Shown here: positions 11,237 to 24,544 of the stretch, one piece after another
Position numbering within the stretch: position 1 is the stretch's first letter
How the letters are laid out: each line of letters opens with the position of its first letter
DNA from: Liolophura sinensis
Lineage: Eukaryota; Mollusca; Polyplacophora; Chitonida; Chitonidae
Direction: 5' to 3'
Length of the DNA stretch: 64,000 nt
Assembly: GCF_032854445.1 (NCBI RefSeq)
Contig: NC_088297.1
Span: forward strand, 21,029,127-21,093,126
Translations under genes and position numbers: made by a program
Notes under the pieces: model-generated
The model's database searches: none
What the model was told of the DNA's origin: nothing
What the model saw: the letters and a program-made list of their open reading frames with translations, nothing else

Positions 11237-14200
11237 CTATGTCCCCTGAGAGTTCCCAGTGTCTGCTCCGCCCTCCGCACCCGCTGAGGGTGATGATGAA
11301 TTGTTAGACGTTGACTCTGATGGGGCGTCTGAAAGTGATAGTGAAAATGAAACAATGATATATGTAATAACAAAAAGGCAAAACTCTATTTTAACAATGA
11401 CATTAAAAGCATCAGCCTCTGTTACCGTGTTAATTCACCTGCTTAAGGCTACACCAAGTTTAATTATTGCAGACCTTTGCACATAAGGCCAAAGAGGAAG
11501 CCCTGAAAAAAAAAATGCTGTTGTGACCTTTGAATTTATCAATACTGGATGTATATATAAGCACCTTCTTTATAATCTAAAGTAGGCCATCATGATTTCA
11601 AGAAATATCTACATGTGCATGTAAACCATTTTTATTGATGAATGCTGATGGAACCATTAGTGATAAGGTTAAGCCTAAACATGACCCCAAGTATTTCACG
11701 GATTCCAAAGGTCAAACTTATCTAGTGATGGCAGTGATGTACGGTACTTAAATAAAGCATAGGTGGCACCACATGTGCTGTGAGAAGTATGTCATCAATC
11801 AAAACACAGTCTGTGCTTACCTGAGCATTGTAATTTTTCCATATCAAAGGCTAAATTTCCCGTCCCGACTTTGCTAAGCTTATCGTCCAGTATGTCGGGC
11901 ACAGCATTCCGTCGACCTGTCCGCCCTGTGTTAATGAATTCGTTGAGATTCGCTGCACAGTCCACTTCCGTCATTTCTTCCTTCTTAGAATCTGACTGGA
12001 GGAAATAAAATAAGAACGCGGTAATTGAACACATCAATTAGAATGCTACCAGACAGAGTATTCAGGGCACTGATGCATTGTACATGTACCAAAGTTAAAG
12101 GAAAAGGCCATGCCATATTCAACAAACATCTTGAGATTTAAAGAACGCACGAAAAGGTATTGGAATCTTCAACCTTTTCAACCACTAAAGCGCTTTCTTC
12201 AGTAGAATTTATGGATTCATGTATTATGGAAATAAAACCAAAAATGATTTGCTAATGTTGATAACGATGCAAGGTTTATAAAACTCGGCAGATTATTTCT
12301 CTAAATCCCATAGCTCTCTCAAAATGTTTCAAAATATTGGCTGCAGTGGTGGTTAAAAAGGCTGAAGAATTAAAGTACAATAAAAGGAAGAGAATGGTTT
12401 TAAATATAATGAAAAAATCATTCTGGGGGAAAGCCAAAAATGACATTTTTCTACCTGATTATACCTGAAAAGTAAAGAAATGTATATGTTGTTCATTAGA
12501 TGGACTGAAAATTAAAAACAGAGAAACTGTGTATTCCAGTTATAATAACGTGTATTGGCTATAAAAAAAACAAAAGCAGATCAGATGTCCCAAAAATCAG
12601 AAGAATTGGGGTACAGCTGTGATGGCACTTGCAATGCTAACAAATATGTGTATCGTTGCATGGAAAAATGTTAACAAAGCCAGTAGGGTTGAAGCTATAA
12701 TCACTCAGATCACTAATATATTAAAAATGAAGAACACAATGTGTACACACATATATGTGCAAGTATAATGCAACATTTGCCGCAATAAAAAATAGTTGCT
12801 GATTGCTTTTTTTTCTTTCTTTCTTTTTTTTTTTTTTTTTTCAATAAGTATTCTGAGAAACATGTAGAAGAATGATCAGCTAAATAGTAATTACAATTTG
12901 CTAGAACTGCCCAAACAAAAATTCCGCCCATGACCAAAATCATGCTAAAATGATTTGTTTGTGTCACTAAAGATGCAAGCTTCATAAAACTGTATTATAA
13001 AATCAGCTCTCGGCACCCCATTCAGTGGTTGTTCCAAAAGGTTTTGAAATATTGGATGCGGAGGCCGTTGAAAAGGTTGAATAATTAGGGTACTATTTTT
13101 AGAAAGATTTCTTCAGGTGTTTTTTAGAGGTACACTGTTACTCCTAGTGGGAAAACCCGGTTTGATGGAGAGGTACACCGTACACTGTTACTCCTAGTGG
13201 GAAAACCTGGCTTGTTGGAGAGGTACTCTGTTATTCCTAGTGGGAAAATACAAGGTTCAACACCAAAGCTAAATTTTATGACATTTACCTATAAATAGCC
13301 TAAATGACCCTAAATTTCGTCCGTGACAAACTTGCCCATTTTCCCCCCGATTCTCAGAGTTTTAGTGAGTTTAGAAAGATGTTTTGTGGTTTGCTTGGAA
13401 CATGGGATGATATTCTACTGGAAAATTGTAAGTTTCAGCATGAAACACAATATTTTGTGACATTTGTGGGTGAAATTTTAGGTCATTTAGGGTACGTACC
13501 TTTTGGGGGCAAAATATTTGGCCATTCACAGTATTTCAACAGAACTATTAGGTCATTCACAGTATTTCAACAGAACTATTAGGTCATTCACAGTATTTCA
13601 ACAGAACTATTAGGTCATTCAAAGTATTTCAACTGAACTATTAGGTCATTCACAGTATTTCAACAGAACTATTAGGTCATTCAAAGTATTTCAACAGAAC
13701 TATTAGGTCATTCAAAGTATTTCAACAGAACTATTAGGTCATTCACAGTATTTCAACAGAACTATTAGGTCATTCACAGTTTTTCAACAGAACTATTAGG
13801 TCATTCACAGTATTTCAACAGAACTATTAGGTCATTCACAGTATTTCAACAGAACTATTAGGTCATTCAAAGTATTTCAACAGAACTATTAGGTAATTCA
13901 CAGTATTTCAACAGAACTATTAGGTAATTCACAGTTTTTCAACAGAACTATTAGGTCATTCACAGTATTTCAACAGAACTATTAGGTCATTCACAGTATT
14001 TCAACAGAACAATTATTCAGTCAGTAAACACCTTCTTTTAACGATAGTGAAGCTTTAAGATGCTTTCTCACAGGACGGGAAACACATTTTGAACAGGAAA
14101 ATGAGGTTTATTTGCACATGACGCAAGCACTGGACATACTTCAGCATGAAGATCACTTCTAAACGCAAACACACCACAGCTGACAAGTACGGCCATCGAT

Positions 14201-17028
14201 CGCCACCCACTGCAATTTCAGGGAAAACATTATTTCTTTCCTGCATAATGTTCAACTACTTCCTGTATAAAATCCAATTAACACACACAAGTAGCTGTGC
14301 ACATGACTTTCCATTATAGATCTACAAGTAGATAGTATGCCAATCTGTGGGAGTAACGAGTAGACCCATTACCAAATGACAGAACTTCTGCGTCAACAAT
14401 ATCAGGCCGTACATAACAAAAAAATCAGATCCGAAACCAAATGAGTTCTTCGATTAGAACAACAACAACAATAGGGTTGTCTTCCGCAAACATACTGAAT
14501 GATGACTGTTTTTTATTATTACACCTAATAGAGTGCTTCTTGGTTCCATTTGTCAGTACACTGTCACAGATGTTCCACAAAACATGATGTACAATGACCA
14601 CGCACTCCAAAGGCAACATCACCTCTACAAAGAAACATTCTACCTTCATGAGACAATACTCAACGATCACTTGCATTTATTCTACAGTAGTTAACTTCAT
14701 GTGCCTATCAGATGTCTGCTTAATTGTTTGTAAAGCATAAAAACGACCTGACGATGGCCAACTCTATCAGATATTGATTTACTCCAGTAGAATAGAATTC
14801 AACGGTTTAAAGTACCAACTGAGCAAGTACACTGTTTTTTCGGTGCGCTACAAACACACAGTGTATGCTGGGGATGGGATATCACGAATTGTCAGCTCTC
14901 GACAAGTTATATTCAATGTTATCCCTTTTCTCCGAATAGCCTAAACATTAAACTGACCTTCTGATAAGCTTATACCAGTGACCTTTTCCATGTATGGCTG
15001 TTTTTCACCTGAAGTTTTAGTATTTCTATGGTGACACATTTTGCTTGATTCTAATTGATTCACCACTTTACAGGGCCTCCTGAAAGTTTTTGTGAAGTTT
15101 GGTTTTTTTATTTATTATTGAAAGGCCTCTGAAAACGGTAAACTTCAGGTGAAATACAACAATACTGGTGCTAGATGTATGCTTTGTCTATAATATCACC
15201 ATCAAAAAGGAAGTTATTGTAGTCAAGATTTCCAACGGGATGAATCCATAGGCAGAACCAGAAACATGTAGTCTCCAACGTATAAAATATAGATGTTACA
15301 CATCAAACTGTCCTGTGACTTCTAACATTAAACACCAAGCTGTCCTGTGCCTACAAATGTTATACACAAAGCTGTCCTGTGACTACAAATGTTACACAAC
15401 AAACTGTCCTGTGACTACAAATGTTACACAACAAACTGTCCTGTGACATCTAACATTACACACCAAGCTGTCATGTGCCTACAAATGTTATACAACAAAC
15501 TGTCCTGTGACATCTAACATTACACATCAAACTGTCCTGTGACTTCTAACATTACACACCAAGCTGTCCTGTGCATACAAATGTTATACACTAAGCTGTC
15601 CTGTGATTACAAATGTTACACAACAAACTGTCCTGAGACTACAAATGTTACACAACAAACTGTCCCATGATTACAAATGTTACAAAACAAACTGTCCTGT
15701 GACTACAAATGTTACACACCAAGCTGTCCTGTGTCTACAAATGTTACACAACAAACTGTCCTGTGACTACAAATGTTACACACCAAGCTGTCCTGTGGCT
15801 ATATATGTTACACACTAAACTGCCCTGTGACTACTAATGTTACACACCAAGCTGTTCTGTGACTACTAATGTTACACACCAAACTGTCCTGTGACTACAA
15901 ATGTTACACACCAAAATGTCCTGTGACTACAAATGTTACACAACTGTCCTGTGGCTACAAACATTACACACCAAGCCTGTCCTGTGTCGTACAAATGTTA
16001 CACACCAAAATGTCCTGTGACTACAAATGCTACCCACCAAACTGTCCTGTGACAGGGTGTAAAACTATTCTACATGTAAATAAAAATGTTTGGGGGCATG
16101 GGGGGGGGGGGTCCTTGGGGCTATTATGCATATAAAAATGAAAGTTTATACAGTAACAGGGCATGCAAGTCCTCAAGTATCCTATCTGCAATAACTGCAA
16201 CTGACATATACAGGATTATTAAGGATATTTCATATCTCATGCACATATTCTAAACATCTTCCCTAATGGTATGAGAAAAATCCCCCCCCCCCCCCCCCCC
16301 CCGCAATGCAACAGTGAAATGTGAAATTTGAGTGATATTACTCTAAGGCGGGAGTGAGTGCTTGAGGTTTAACATTGTACTTAACAATTAGTGCTCTAAG
16401 GAGCCACAGATCTGATACATGTCTGTACATATACATGTATATAGGTTTTTTGTGACTATTAACTGTACCATTTTAAAAAGTGTAAAGTGACAAAACATGT
16501 TAACGGTTTAAACACAAGCATGATGTCATATGTGCCACTCTAGTTTTCATTCATCACATATCTCACAGGGGCCTCCATGGTTCAGTTGGTTAGCGCAGCG
16601 TAATGACCCAGAAGCCTCTCACCAATGCGGTCGCTGTGAGTTCAAGTCCAGCTCATGCTAGCTTCCTCTCCACCCATAATTGGGAAGGTCTGCCAGCAAC
16701 CTGCGGATGGTTGTGGGTTTACCCCTGTGACTCTGCCCGGTTTCTTCCCACCATAATGCTGGCCGCCATTGTATACGTGAAATATTCTTCAGTGCTGCGT
16801 AGAACACCAATCAAATCATTTACAGAGTACATGTACATGTCAATAACGTGCATTTGGTTTGAAACCTGAATATATCAGCTACAGCCACATAGAAGCAGAG
16901 GATGAAGGTGATACCTGTACCTACACAGGTGAGACATATATCTGAGATTAACTCTGGATATACAGCCACTGATGAGCAGATATACTCACATATGTAAAGA
17001 GAATTACCTGTGGATCTCCTTCTGCCAT
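11237..17028 (-). CDS. PKI: cAMP-dependent protein kinase inhibitor (PKI), 2-3 coding exons, 81-95 aa
   Basis: The core frame is exon 11995-11821 joined to exon 11328-11237 (phase 1, TAG at 11239-11237). From the ATG at 11974 it gives 81 aa. It contains FINTGRTGRRNAVPDIL, the PKI pseudosubstrate: R-T-G-R-R-N-A with Ala in place of the phospho-acceptor, and the upstream Phe that docks on PKA. It also contains LAFDMEKLQC, which aligns with the PKI nuclear export signal, then a Ser/acidic tail ending GNSQGT. Vertebrate PKIs are about 76 aa. The exon is open upstream (SDSKKEE), and a phase-0 exon at 17028-17008 reads MAEGDPQ with a strong start context (AAACATGG) and donor CAG/GTAATT. Joining it gives 95 aa. 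Known role: high-affinity inhibition of PKA catalytic subunit and its export from the nucleus. The core is very secure; the upstream exon is likely but not proven. Paralogue type (A, B or G) cannot be assigned. Confidence 0.9.
12163..12372 (+). mobile_element. MITE family A copy
   Basis: Ends are inverted: left 'ttcaaccttttcaacc', right 'ggttaaaaaggctgaagaat'. Internal blocks ('ataaaactcggcagatt', 'ccatagctctctcaaaatg') match the copy at 52453-52653. About 210 bp, no coding frame. Confidence 0.8.
12930..13087 (+). mobile_element. MITE family A copy, left-truncated
   Basis: Contains 'catgctaaaatgatttgtttgtg', then 'gcttcataaaactgt' and ends 'gttgaaaaggttgaataatt', as in the other family A copies. 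Confidence 0.75.
13297..13494 (+). mobile_element. MITE family C copy
   Basis: Shares 'aacttgcccatttt', 'tttgcttggaacatggg' and 'atattttgtgac' blocks with copies at 20655-20878 and 29845-30064. The right end is TTTAGGTCATTTAGGGTA. It borders the 31-bp array that follows. Confidence 0.8.
13505..14010. repeat. 31-bp minisatellite, about 16 copies
   Basis: The unit is TATTTCAACAGAACTATTAG followed by GTCATTCACAG. Variation is limited to a few positions (cacag/caaag, tcatt/taatt). The unit contains TTAGGTCATT, the end motif of the adjoining MITE family C copy. Confidence 0.95.
15295..16045. repeat. 32-bp minisatellite, about 23-24 copies
   Basis: The unit is CTGTCCTGTGACTACAAATG followed by TTACACAACAAA. 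Copies vary between 'acaac' and 'acacc' and between 'aaactg' and 'aagctg'. Short open frames here are artefacts. Confidence 0.95.
16281..16303. repeat. Poly-C run
   Basis: A homopolymer of about 22 C between unique flanks. The length may be unreliable in assembly. Confidence 0.9.
16568..16826 (+). mobile_element. Full-length tRNA-derived SINE
   Basis: Head 'gcctccatggttcagttggt' with an A-box-like stretch and B-box-like 'gagttcaagtcc', body 'gggaaggtctgccagcaacc', then 'ccataatgctggccgcc', and tail 'agaacaccaatcaaatca'. More diverged than the copy at 38801. Confidence 0.88.
17008..17028 (-). CDS. Likely start exon of the long PKI form (7 codons)
   Basis: ATG GCA GAA GGA GAT CCA CAG is followed directly by GTAATT. 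The preceding bases AAAC give a good initiation context. It ends in phase 0, matching the phase-0 acceptor at 11996-11997. An in-frame upstream ATG with a poor context exists. The exon is too short for standard gene finders. Confidence 0.6.
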
Positions 17029-17554
17029 GTTTGTCCAAAGCACAAGTGATAAACTGCCTACCGATAAAGGTACGCTACAACTCATTAACCTGTCTCCATG
17101 CACCTGAGGATCTTTATGTTAAGTAGCTCTCAGAAAGAGTCCATGTACTCGAGTTCCAAATGGAATCTGAGGAGGTATCGTGTCTGCTAGAAGAGGCTGC
17201 ATGCCATGTGGACAATGACCATATGGGTATAATGACCCTCGCTGCCCCTATAGACCTATTATTACAGCTGCGTCTCTAAATTACTGTTAGTCTTTCAAAA
17301 AAGTGTGATTTGTCTGGCACCAAGGAACACTACCACATGCTGGTGCAACATAGCAGCTATGATCTCATCAGACAAATAACTCCTACCACAGCACCTCTCC
17401 AGAGTGGGAGATTTAATGGAAGGTGAAACGTTGCTGCTGGGGACTCAGTTATGTCGATTTTCGAAGGTTTAGCCCATGGGGTTTCACTTGCTCTATTCCC
17501 AAAATCTGAAAGGAGCATGGAAGAGTTTATCCAGTCATCAGACAGCAAACAACA

Positions 17555-18600
17555 ACATTGGGAGTCAATCATATGACTGTACTAATGTGGACTGGAGTCA
17601 ACCATATCACTGTATACATGTGTATGGGGAGTCAATCGTATCAATGTACCCATGTAGATTGGGAGTCAATTGTATCACTCTACCCATGTAGATTGGGAGT
17701 CAATCCTATCACTGCACCCATATAGATTGGGAGTCAATCATATCACTCTACCCAAGTAGATTGGGAGCCAATCCTATCACTCTACCCAAGCAGATTGGGA
17801 GTCAATCCTATCACTGCACCCATATAGATTGGGAGTCAATCGTATCACTCTACCCAAGTAGATTGGAAGTCAATCATATCACTCTACCCGTGTAGATTGG
17901 GAGTCAATCGTATCACTCTACCCGTGTAGATTGGGAGTCAATCGTATCACTCTACCCATGTAGATTGGGAGTCAATCGTATCACTGCACCCATGTAGATT
18001 GGGAGTCCAATCGTATGACTCTACCCAAGTAGATTGGGAGTCAATCATATCACTCTACCCATGTAGATTTGGAGTCAATCGTATCACTCTACCCATGTGG
18101 ATTGGGAGTCAATCATATCACTGTACACATGTGGATTAGGAGTCAATCATATCACTCTACCCATGTAGATTGGGAGTCAATCATATCACTGCACCCAAGT
18201 AGATTGGAGTCAATCATATCACTCTACCAAGTAGATTGGAAGTCAATCATATCACTCTACCCGTGTAGATTGGGAGTCAATCGTATCACTCTACCCATGT
18301 AGATTGGGAGTCAATCGTATCACTCTACCCATGTAGATTGGGAGTCAATTGTATCACTGCACCCATGTAGATTGGGAGTCAATCGTATCACTCTACCCAA
18401 GTAGATTGGGAGTCAATCATATCACTCTACCCATGTAGATTTGGAGTCAATCATATCACTGTACCCATGTGGACTGGGAGTCAATCATATCACTCTACCC
18501 ATGTGGATTGGGAGTCAATCATATCACTATACCCATGTGGACTGGGAGTCAGTCATATCACTGTACACATGTGGATTGGAGTCAATGATATCACAGCAAT
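17555..18600. repeat. 34-bp minisatellite, about 30 copies
   Basis: The unit is GTAGATTGGGAGTCAATCGT followed by ATCACTCTACCCAT. A few units lack one base. The frames that read through it (for example 18069-18302) shift with each unit and are not coding. Confidence 0.95.
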
Positions 18601-21600
18601 ACCAATGTACATGTATTCTTAGAGAGCGCGTCGAAAACTGGTGACAAAAGTAATACATGAAGCCCGGATCAAGTGGGCGGGGTTATCCTGTCACTTATAC
18701 AAGAAGGCCTACTCCGATCCGTACAGCCACTATTATACACAAATGGGAATGGCAACGCTGCACAAACACGCACAGAGTTAATGATGAAATGTGGCTGGAC
18801 TGCAGTCTTCAGATACTCTGACATGGAACACACTTGACACTGGTATTAAAATCCTGCGATACAGACGATAATTACAGATGACCACGGCGATTACAAATGA
18901 TTTCACACTACGCCATGTAAATCATAATCCTCATATCATGTCCTTGAGGGGAGCACATAGGGTGCTGTTGAATCCTGTATCAGCTGCGGGCTCAGCAGTA
19001 GAATGAGCCATGAATCGCTGTAGTAGTGTGAGAAGGTCTACTTCTATCTATATACATATATATATATAGAAACACATTCTATACTCGCACAGGTCATGCC
19101 GTTCAGAAATAAAACAGTCATATGTGTATAATGATTGCACTTTGCCAGCACAAGCCATTGTTTCAGTCTATGAAGAAACTTGGTATAACTATAAATGTAT
19201 CAGGCATACAAGTGCATGTACCTTCTAATGCTTGAATCCTACATGAACAGTATAAACTCTACACCTGCATACTGAGTGTTTTCATCACGCCTGGCAAGGC
19301 CTATTTTCCAAATTATTAAAAGGGAATTTAAAAACTTGTATTACTGGAAACGTCCTATCCAAGAGCATCTGTGCATGTCATCTGGAATATGAGCATTAAC
19401 CTGTAAGGTTATTTCAATATGGAGATAACATTATCAAGGATACACGTATAACTACATTCACCCTGAAATTTGTGTCAATACAAAATGCACAGGTTATTTG
19501 TATTTTTTCTTGGGGGGGGGGGGGATTTTTTTTGCTCAATCTCAGTGGGCATCAATGAAGCAATTAAAACATATATGCAAATGCTGCAACAATGCAGATA
19601 CAGTATAGCCTCATGGATGCAATAGGCATTTGTACAACTTGAGTGCTTGTATGCATGCTTGGTAGTTTTACGTCATATTTTACAATTTTCAGTCATATCA
19701 CGATGATCTAAGACCTCAATGTTTCAGCGGAACACCTGTTCAGTTGTTAAAAAACATTAATTCTGTTCCCTGATATTAAGAGGATGAAAAATATGCTTGT
19801 TGATACAGGCAAATAGAGATGAGGCGACGTACATATACATGCTTATATACGTATATAAAGATTGTATATGAGATTGCCGAAGTACCGTCAGATTAGCATA
19901 ACTCAGTGGCTTTGTGGCCAGACATAACATGGGATCTGTCAGAGGCCAGGCCAATATATTCAGTCAAGAGTATCCAAGGCTGTGCAAACAGATGGCAGGC
20001 TGGCGCCACGTTATCTGCCAACATCTTCATCACCGTATCATTATGCAATATAGACAAAAAAATTGAAAAAAAAAAGTAAAGCAGAAGAGAGGAAGTCTAA
20101 AAGAGAACAAAAAAAAAAATGCCTGTAACGATACTGCCGTTATTGACACTCTCACAGCTGCACTCTGTAAAATTACTCTGCCCTGGGTAATTATTCCATG
20201 ACCCTGGTGGAATTTTTTCGTAAATGAGGGTATAAGACAGAGGTGGTCGTGCATATGCACATCAGATGCATTCAAACAAGTAGCTCATGAGCCACATGAC
20301 GTGAGCATAGTACGCTAACAGTTGCTGCAATCATTCCCTGGTCTGGCTCCCAAATTACAGCCGAGAAAATCTTTTACAGGACAGCTCGCTTCTTGCACCT
20401 TATTCGTACACTGTAACAATTTCAAATTATACGTTTTTTTTCATAGCTTTTCCAGGCTACTTTAAATAAATTTGCTACCCTTTATATACAAGGTTGAAGC
20501 TATACAAAATGACATTAATTAGCTGAATTTTCAGCCTTTCACACACACACACACACACACACACAGCTGTCCATTTAGAAATTTAACATATGCTGAAAAT
20601 GACTTCAAAAAAAACTTCCCCACCCCAATGAGCAGTACATTAGTTCAGGTTGATTACCCTAAACAACCATAATTTTCGTACGTGATTAACTTGCCCATTT
20701 TTCCTAAATTCTGAGATTCTGAGTCTAAAAAAACGGTGTTCTGAGGTTTGCTTGGAACATGGGGTGATATTCTACTGGAATATACTGGATGTTTTCAGCA
20801 CCAAAAATAATATTTTGTGATGTTTATTTGCCTCTACAAATGGGTTTTTGAGGGTGATATTTTAGGTCATTTAGGGTATTCAATTTAAAGGTTTTTCAGG
20901 TTTCCAAGATCTTGCATGAATCTCGAATGATCCACAACATGAGCCTAAATGTTAACTTCCGGTCTGTCACAGGTGAGACGACTTCTACACTTTGATCCTC
21001 ACATAGCTGACTAATTATGTCCTGGAGAATTACCATAAAGGCTTTGTAGTCGTACCATAAATAAAGTTTTGACAGTAAACCCTGCTTCGGTAGATCTATG
21101 CTCGCAGGGTTTTAACAGCTGGGCGTAAGATGATCCAACAAGCCTTTTGTCTTCAAGGAGAATCTCAACACCACAATGCCATGAACATGTTTATGGCTTT
21201 GCGACCAGCACATGTACCTGTTAATTAACAGTGCTAAGAAAGCAACCATTTTCACTTAACACTTTGGATGACGTACATCTATGCTGAATCAACACAGCAT
21301 GTGTGGAGCAATCCCAGGAGAGAGAATAATCTATGGTCAATCAGTCTTCAGGTATTAAAATACATGTAGGTTTACATGTGCTGTACAATATGGGATAGCC
21401 AAATCACTACTCCAAAAAGAATGTCCAACGGAATACTTTCTGTATGTATAACAGAGAATATTGTGAAGTTTACAATTCACTGTAGTGTACACAAAACCAT
21501 TCACAGTTCAGACATACATACTCCACAATATACATCTACATGTATGTATGTACACGTATATGATCTCAGTTTGGGTATACATTTATCTTTCAGTTCAACA

Positions 21601-21640
21601 TAGGCTGTCATAGTTCACAGTTCAGTCAGTATTGGCTCAC
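18601..21640. other. Non-coding stretch
   Basis: Unique AT-rich DNA with one MITE family C copy (20655-20878), a CA dinucleotide run near 20539-20566 and a G run near 19512. I see no gene. The part at 18650-19050 is relatively GC-balanced and could be regulatory or a 5' exon of PKI. Confidence 0.5.
20655..20878 (+). mobile_element. MITE family C copy with both ends
   Basis: Begins TACCCTAAACAACC and ends GGTCATTTAGGGTA, an imperfect inverted pair. The interior matches the copies at 13297 and 29845. About 224 bp, non-coding. Confidence 0.82.
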
Positions 21641-21965
21641 AAGAACAGTTCCATCTTCTCAATATGGTTCATGGCTCATGTACATCTCCCATGGAATTGT
21701 GCACAGTGAAAATTCAACACTAGCTGTCAAGGTTCACAGTTCAGTTCAGTTCTGGCTCAATCATTGGAATGGTTCAACCTTCTCATTATGGTTCATGGTT
21801 CATGTACATCTCCCATGGAATTGTGCACAGTGAAAATTCAACACTAGCTGTCAAGGTTCACAGTTCAGTTCAGTTCTGGCTCAATCATTGGAATAGTTCA
21901 ACCTTCTGATTCAGCACTACCTGTCAAGGTTCACAGTTCAGTGCAGTTCAGTTTTGGCTCTGTCA
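21630..21965. repeat. 124-bp direct repeat, about 2.5 copies
   Basis: The block starting TAGCTGTCAAGGTTCACAGT recurs at 21721 and 21845 with near identity, with a partial third copy from about 21920. Short GGTTCA/CAGTTCA motifs recur inside it. Confidence 0.85.
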
Positions 21966-23767
21966 CAAGAGCAGTTCAACAATACCATCACGGTTCACGG
22001 TTCAGCACTAATTGCTCACAGTTGTGGACGTTGCCCATACAACAGAATATGATACCCTCCTCCTCAAAGGCTTGTCTCCCTGAGCATCCGCTTATCCAGA
22101 CACACAACAGTGAATGGCAGAGCATAAGTCTGATGAATCAAGCAAAGCCACAAAACCACGGCCAAATCAAGTCATGTTGGTAAATGTTTACATCCTTTGT
22201 GCGGTTCAATACAACAGTGGACGGTTCAATATGCCTCAGGCAGGCTGTGCCAGCCCCAGTTCGGCACTGGCTACCCAGTGCAAGGCAGAGAAGAGGATAT
22301 AAACCTATATACACGTTGCACAAACAAGTAGCAGTGTAACAAGGCAATGTTAGAGTAGCACAAGACAACATTGTTACAAATTCTATACATCAAATGTTGG
22401 CATGGTCGATGGATTCCTCATCCGGGGAACTGGAAAAATCTATCACCTTTGTGTACTTACTGTCGCACAGAGCTTAGAATAAGCTGAAAAGTCAGCCAGA
22501 CCAGCTCATTCTCACAAACACTGTTACAAATTCAGGCCTGGTTATTCTGATGATTAAGAGTAATTTTTTGATTCAAAAAAGTTATCTGCCATACTTAATA
22601 TGGATAATTATAAAGCAGAGTTAATCTCAAAAATCACTATACCTAGTTTCCAGTGGGAAAAAGAGCCACACCTAAAGCTAAGTCTCGGACTTTGAATCAA
22701 CACATACATGCTACAACTCTAGTTATTAAACTGTTTAAATTCGCTTGTCCATACACACATTGGTATTTTCTGTTTAATACCTGTTTAATCACACAAATCT
22801 CATATGTTAGAGAATACATGACAGTGAATACAGTTAACGCCTAGCCTTTGACCAAAGATGTTGATCTGGTGTCTGGTGGGGTGTGAATTGCTGGCTCTCA
22901 CCCTCAGCATATCCAGTTTCTTTTCACTCCATAATCCAGACGACCCTTATACAGTGAGTGTATATACACTTACCCGGTCAGCAGAAAATCCTTGAGACCA
23001 GTTCAAAACACCTATGAACTTCATTCATAGTTTTGTAGTGATGTTATAGCTGCTATAAGCCAATCATTAGCAAATTCTTTGGTCACGTGACTATGGTACT
23101 AGGGGCGAAAACAAAGCCAATTTAACATAGGTGAGATAAGCAAGGAAGATGACATTAGCATAAAACATGAAAAAACATTGCTTTTAGGTTAAAAAAAGGT
23201 AATCAGAAGGTATTTAGCCTTCAGATATGATAGTTTCAATAACCTGTAGTACTTTATCAATCGGCAAAAATCAGATTCAACCATTTACATGTACCTCCAC
23301 GCTATTTATCACCTCCTGTTCCTTACGAGGAATCTGAGTGCTTGAAACTATGAATACAAATCAAACCACACAGATCTGACCAAAGTTCCCATTCATATTA
23401 ACTTAGCATCAGGCCACTGAACCATCACCTCACCTGTCCATCTTCCATGTAGCTCAGAATGTATTAGTCTGCTTACACATATATCTCTGCACGCGGTCCA
23501 CTGAACGCCAAAAACATACTCTGCCTGCGGTCCATTGAGCACCAAGCACACGCTACGGCACATGTGCTTCTGATGGACAACACAGTTCATCGCCAATACT
23601 CCCCAAATCCAGCAGATCTAATCAAGGCATTAATTTAGCCCTGTAGCCTTCAGGAAGGAAAGGGAGGGACATGGAGCAGATCGAAGGTCGTTGGTGGGAG
23701 AAGCTTCGCCAGCTGTACACAAAGTGTCAGTTAACGAAGGTTGGAACTGAACGTCCATCCACGTCAC

Positions 23768-23829
23768 AAGACATTTTTATAATGGAACCAAAATGTAAGA
23801 CATTTTTATAATGGAACCAAAATGTAAAC
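23768..23829. repeat. 31-bp direct duplication, two copies
   Basis: AAGACATTTTTATAATGGAA followed by CCAAAATGT occurs twice head to tail with no differences. A nascent tandem repeat. Confidence 0.9.
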
Positions 23830-24544
23830 AGACCAATAAACACAACTGTCGCCATGTCCATGGTTATAAATTTAATATGGCTGTCAGCAAGTGAAAATCT
23901 CATTTCTTGAAAGCTTCCACACTCCAAGATCAATGCTTGTGTACTGTGCCTACACCATGGTGGGTTATCTTACCCAAAAAGCCCCACACACAACTCAATT
24001 TTTTTTTTTTTTTTTGCTTCGAGAGAAATCGACAAATTTTCTGTCAAGGCAATGCTGGCCAAAAGGGCGTCATTAAGACAGACCGATATCCAATTACTTC
24101 TGGGGGCACGGACAACCTCGCGAGAAGCTCTCCAGGCTGAGGTACTCGTATCATTTCGTGACAGGTCTAGTGTTTAGTTACCTTACCAACACATCTCTGG
24201 TGTGGCAGGCTGAAGGCATTGATTGAACGTCGAATATAAACACACAGCATCCATAACAACAGCGTGGCAAGAGTGGTTGATGGCCAATACCACGGGAAAA
24301 TTGAAAACACCAATGGTCATTCGCCAAGTATTGATAATTGCTAATCTCAGGCTTTGATAGGGTAACTATATCATAGAGAACATCACACTACATGATAAGT
24401 TCAAAGTTCACATAAACAACCAGCGACCATCTCGCAGTACATGTTGCAACATCAGCAGGATTTATACAAGTAAAAATAAATGTACATGTTTTAGAATTCA
24501 TTTATCTATTTATCTTATGGGGGTTGTACTTCATACTAAAGAAT

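Larger units (their letters stand above)
11996..17007 (-). other. PKI intron between start exon and core exon
   Basis: This stretch of about 5 kb holds two MITE family A copies, one MITE family C copy, a 31-bp array, a 32-bp array, a poly-C run and a SINE. No further coding exon was seen. Confidence 0.55.

Noticed and set aside
11259-11486. Plus-strand acidic frame DVDSDGASESDSENE
   Set aside because: It is the antisense of the final PKI exon and its intron; the minus strand has the matching splice phase and pseudosubstrate context.
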